From the NCBI GenBank assembly GCA_014695195.1, contig JACJNW010000006.1:1-64000 (forward strand): a DNA stretch of 64,000 bases, given 5' to 3'. The notes below the pieces were generated by a model that saw nothing but the letters and a program-made list of their open reading frames with translations, ran no database searches and was not told the DNA's origin. Shown piece after piece: positions 61,859-64,000 of the stretch (positions are counted from its first letter, which is position 1; the number at the start of each line of letters is the position of its first letter). This stretch comes from Cyanobacteria bacterium FACHB-DQ100. GTDB lineage: Bacteria; Cyanobacteriota; Cyanobacteriia; Leptolyngbyales; Leptolyngbyaceae. The position numbers and the translations under genes were made by a program.

Positions 61859-62857
61859 TTATTCGCTTCTTGTAGCGAGACGGTTAGATGAACTATCAAA
61901 GGCTCGCATTGCAAGTTCTTGAGCTTGACGCAAGGCTGTTTGTAGTTGGGTGGAAATCTCGCTGATTTGCTCGGTCTGTTTCTGAATCTTGGCTTCTAGC
62001 GATCGGATCTGCAATTCATAGCCTTGCTGGGTGGATTCCCATTCTTTTTCCAGCAGATCTGCCTTGATTTTGGCATCCTGATGAGCATCGCGAATTCCTT
62101 CTTCCCGTGCTTTTTTGACCGCTTCTTCCAGTTCGCCTGGGAAAGCCGTGACCTTTTGCTGATACTCCTCATATAGTCTCTGATCGGCTGCCAGAATGCG
62201 TTCTCGCTCCGTCCAGTCTTTCTCTTTGGCTTCGAGCGTTTCCCTAATTTCTCGCTCGATTTGCCGTTTCGTTTCTTCATACTCATCGGTTGCAATGCGG
62301 CGCGATCGCGCACTGTCGTACTGGTAATCTTCTTCCTGACGCTGCCGTTGCTGGTTCAGAAGTTCGCTGCTCTCGTTGATCTGAGCGTCAAACTCTTCTT
62401 GCTCTTGCTGCCAAGTTTTGCGAGTTTCGGTAGTATCGCGATCGAGGGTTTCACGATCGCGCGTTGCTTGTTGTTCAAGTTGGCGCAGAGCTTCTTGATG
62501 TTCTTGTGTGATCAAGTAGAGGGCATCAGCAACGATGCGGGTCTGCTGAAGATCTTTGAGATTCTTACTTTCAACTGCAAGCGCTCGTTTAAGGTCATCG
62601 AGCTTCTTGGTTTCAGTGGTTAGGCGATTGGCAAGAGCGGTGATCGTCGTGCCAAAATCCAATTGCAAATCAGCCAGCCCGCGCACAATTCCGTCTGCTG
62701 TGTATTGCGACACTGTTTCCAGCACTGTTCTGTCTTGCTCTTTGGCGGCTTCTTCGCTGCGGGTGGCAACTCGTGACGAGACCGATCGCTGCTCGGTAAG
62801 GATGGTTTGAAAGGCATCGAGAATCCTGGTTTTGCTGTCGTTTGCAACTTGTGTCAT
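61859..62857 (-). CDS. Coiled-coil protein A
   Basis: A 332-residue, highly charged coiled-coil protein beginning MTQVANDSKTRILDAFQTIL. Regular Gln/Glu/Lys heptads run through residues 90-310. It is the promoter-proximal gene of an operon with paralogue B and the KTSC gene. It starts 186 bases from the divergent XRE regulator, with the dyad at 62946-62963 between them. Codon use looks like the neighbours. A role as a phage-sensing or structural scaffold is speculation. Confidence 0.75.
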   Translation of the reverse strand: MTQVANDSKTRILDAFQTILTEQRSVSSRVATRSEEAAKEQDRTVLETVSQYTADGIVRGLADLQLDFGTTITALANRLTTETKKLDDLKRALAVESKNLKDLQQTRIVADALYLITQEHQEALRQLEQQATRDRETLDRDTTETRKTWQQEQEEFDAQINESSELLNQQRQRQEEDYQYDSARSRRIATDEYEETKRQIEREIRETLEAKEKDWTERERILAADQRLYEEYQQKVTAFPGELEEAVKKAREEGIRDAHQDAKIKADLLEKEWESTQQGYELQIRSLEAKIQKQTEQISEISTQLQTALRQAQELAMRAFDSSSNRLATRSE

Positions 62858-62901
62858 AGCGGAGGTGGGAAAAGAGTGAATTTCTGCTGCTCAGAAGCAG
62901 G

Positions 62902-62933
62902 ACTGCTATACGATCGGGGGCAGTACTGCTATA
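62902..62933. repeat. Short direct repeat in divergent promoter region
   Basis: ACTGCTATA occurs at 62902-62910 and 62925-62933, 23 bases apart, roughly two turns of DNA. On the minus strand the second copy yields TACTAT, usable as a -10 box for coiled-coil gene A. Confidence 0.4.
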
Positions 62934-62945
62934 GTAGGAGTAGAA

Positions 62946-62963
62946 TGCAAACCACAGTTTGCA
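62946..62963. promoter_or_regulatory. Operator-like dyad O1
   Basis: TGCAAAC, four bases (CACA), GTTTGCA: a perfect dyad in the intergenic region of the divergent genes. It lies where the -35 region of the coiled-coil operon promoter would be. A related half-perfect site, O2, is at 63024-63039. Binding by the adjacent XRE protein is inferred. Confidence 0.6.
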
Positions 62964-63023
62964 ATTCATGTGTACTACTTTATCACTTTTCCTCCGCCTA
63001 TGCAACATCCAACGACAAAAATC

Positions 63024-63039
63024 GCAAACTGTAGTTGTC
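63024..63039. promoter_or_regulatory. Operator-like dyad O2
   Basis: GCAAAC, four bases (TGTA), GTTGTC: same spacing as O1, with the second half imperfect. It ends three bases before the XRE start codon at 63043, so a bound repressor would block XRE expression. Confidence 0.55.
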
Positions 63040-63042
63040 AAA

Positions 63043-63420
63043 ATGAGAATGGATGAATTTGCAAAACGAGTCCGCGATCGTCGGATTCAAGAAGGGTTAA
63101 GCCAGCAAGAATTAGCTGAGCAGATTGGAATTTCCCGTAATTACCTATCTCAAATTGAGCGGGGGCAGGCAACGAATCTCTCTTGGCAGGTGCGGGAGCG
63201 ATTGTCTGCGGTGTTAGGGCTAAAGGCGGAACCTGCACCAAGTTCCGCATTAGAGTCAGTCGATCTGCCTCCAAGTTTGGTGGAGTTCGCTCAAAACGCG
63301 AATCTACCGCCCGATGATGTGTTGATGCTGTCGCGATTGAAGTATCGAGGACAGCAGCCGACCTCGCCGGAGAAATGGGAGCTACTGTATAACGTCATTA
63401 AGATGACAGTAGGAAAATAG
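63043..63420 (+). CDS. XRE-family regulator
   Basis: A 125-residue protein with an N-terminal helix-turn-helix (RVRDRRIQEGLSQQELAEQIGISRNYLSQIERGQATNLSWQVRERLSAVLGL), giving recognition helix SRNYLSQIERG. The C-terminal part is helical (PPDDVLMLSRLKYRGQQPTSPEKWELLYNVI-type). ATG 63043 starts MRMDEFAKRVRD; no ribosome binding site is obvious, as in leaderless genes. It sits next to dyads O1 and O2 and 102 bases before an ImmA-like gene, a typical repressor/anti-repressor pairing. Confidence 0.87.
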   Translation: MRMDEFAKRVRDRRIQEGLSQQELAEQIGISRNYLSQIERGQATNLSWQVRERLSAVLGLKAEPAPSSALESVDLPPSLVEFAQNANLPPDDVLMLSRLKYRGQQPTSPEKWELLYNVIKMTVGK

Positions 63421-63522
63421 AAATAGGAAAATAGAAAGTTCACCGTTTGTTGAGTGAACTGCTAATCGATCGACCAATCTTTTAAGTTTGGGCACTCTAG
63501 CGCGAAAAATGTGAGGAACCCT

Positions 63523-64000
63523 GTGAGCCTGCCACAGCCCTATCGACATCCCGGACGAGCCTTCCTGTCTCAACATGGAAGGCTTCAATGTGAAGATGAT
63601 GTCTTTCGCTATGTCAATTTCCTGCGGCAAGAATCCGGGTTAGGTGATGAACCTCCGATCGCTCTGACTTGCATTTATCAACACTTTGGAATGCCTGAGC
63701 CGCTACGCGCCCCGCTTGAGGAGCAACAAGGCATTTTAGTAGACAGCAACACCGGGATTATTCTGATTAAAGAAGATGATCCGATCGTGCGGCAGCGCTT
63801 CACTGAGGGACACGAACTGATGGAATTGCTGTTTGATGCTCAACAAGAAGCGAGGTTTGAGAGCGCTTTGCCAAACTGGAGCGAACAGCGTAAAGAGCGA
63901 CTCTGCGATCAAGGAGCCGCCGATTTGTTGATGCCGCAATCCTCATTTGTGCCAAAGTTGAATCGGTTAGGCATTTCTTTCAAGACGGGACGATCGCTTG
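63523..64000 (+). CDS. ImmA/IrrE-like metallopeptidase, partial
   Basis: A frame open to the end of the window (159 codons), starting GTG with GAGG seven bases upstream. The order QRFTEGHELMELLFD then LCDQGAADLLMPQSSF matches the ImmA/IrrE (DUF955) fold, where the usual motif is HExxH and a later Glu/Ala-rich helix ends in LLMP. Here the motif is HELME, with Glu in place of the second His. ImmA-type proteases cleave XRE repressors, so it may regulate the neighbouring regulator, or be a non-catalytic sensor. The C-terminus is beyond the window. Confidence 0.82.
   Translation, partial: MSLPQPYRHPGRAFLSQHGRLQCEDDVFRYVNFLRQESGLGDEPPIALTCIYQHFGMPEPLRAPLEEQQGILVDSNTGIILIKEDDPIVRQRFTEGHELMELLFDAQQEARFESALPNWSEQRKERLCDQGAADLLMPQSSFVPKLNRLGISFKTGRSL

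Overview
The window is chromosomal DNA from a cyanobacterium. It carries the start of psbD (photosystem II D2), a Ycf37-type photosystem assembly protein, glnB (PII), ResB/CcdA-type cytochrome c maturation genes, a UPF0367 gene and a very high density of the palindrome GCGATCGC (HIP1), which is a cyanobacterial hallmark. A filamentous Leptolyngbya-like lineage is a guess; the sequence does not prove the genus.

Layout. 1-3.9 kb: psbD 5' end (minus), UPF0367 plus an ABC ATPase, an AbrB/Doc toxin-antitoxin pair, a YacP/NYN nuclease and an orphan TRAP-type binding lipoprotein. 3.9-9.3 kb: an accessory block of minus-strand genes (DUF4188, truncated haemoglobin, shortened GNAT, unknown, large histidine kinase, RibD/DHFR-like reductase) separated by integron attC-like sites with no integrase in view. 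This looks like a cassette cluster lacking an integrase (CALIN). 9.9-21.5 kb: coiled-coil protein, MITE, M48 protease, tiny basic protein, hisA, rhomboid, sulfurtransferase, beta-barrel and FecR surface proteins, then rpmI-rplT-binding protein-ycf37. 21.7-27.7 kb: porin remnant, then rimP-nusA-ylxR-infB. 27.7-33.2 kb: acyl-CoA dehydrogenase-like protein, second rhomboid, DUF4340-purU, and a divergent histidine kinase/OmpR regulator pair. 33.2-41 kb: structured intergenic DNA (RNA candidates), EamA transporter, phosphoketolase, a kinase with a pseudo-receiver, and a Crp-family regulator. 41-48.7 kb: MDR dehydrogenase, ftsW, ccdA-ccs1, queF, glnB. 48.7-57.2 kb: secreted PPC-like protein, DsbA-like lipoprotein, rnr, ubiX, EEP hydrolase, DUF1778/GNAT toxin-antitoxin, secY-adk. 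57.3-60.2 kb: LLM flavin monooxygenase and a carotenoid-desaturase-like FAD enzyme. 60.3-64 kb: a divergent locus of two paralogous coiled-coil proteins plus a KTSC protein facing an XRE regulator plus an ImmA/IrrE-like protein, with two operator-like dyads between them.

The two most unusual pieces are the integrase-less cassette array (3.96-9.28 kb), where stop codons lie inside or next to the attC core boxes and cassette ends are mutually complementary, and the coiled-coil/KTSC versus XRE/ImmA divergent locus at the right edge. No tRNA, rRNA, CRISPR array or intact transposase was seen.
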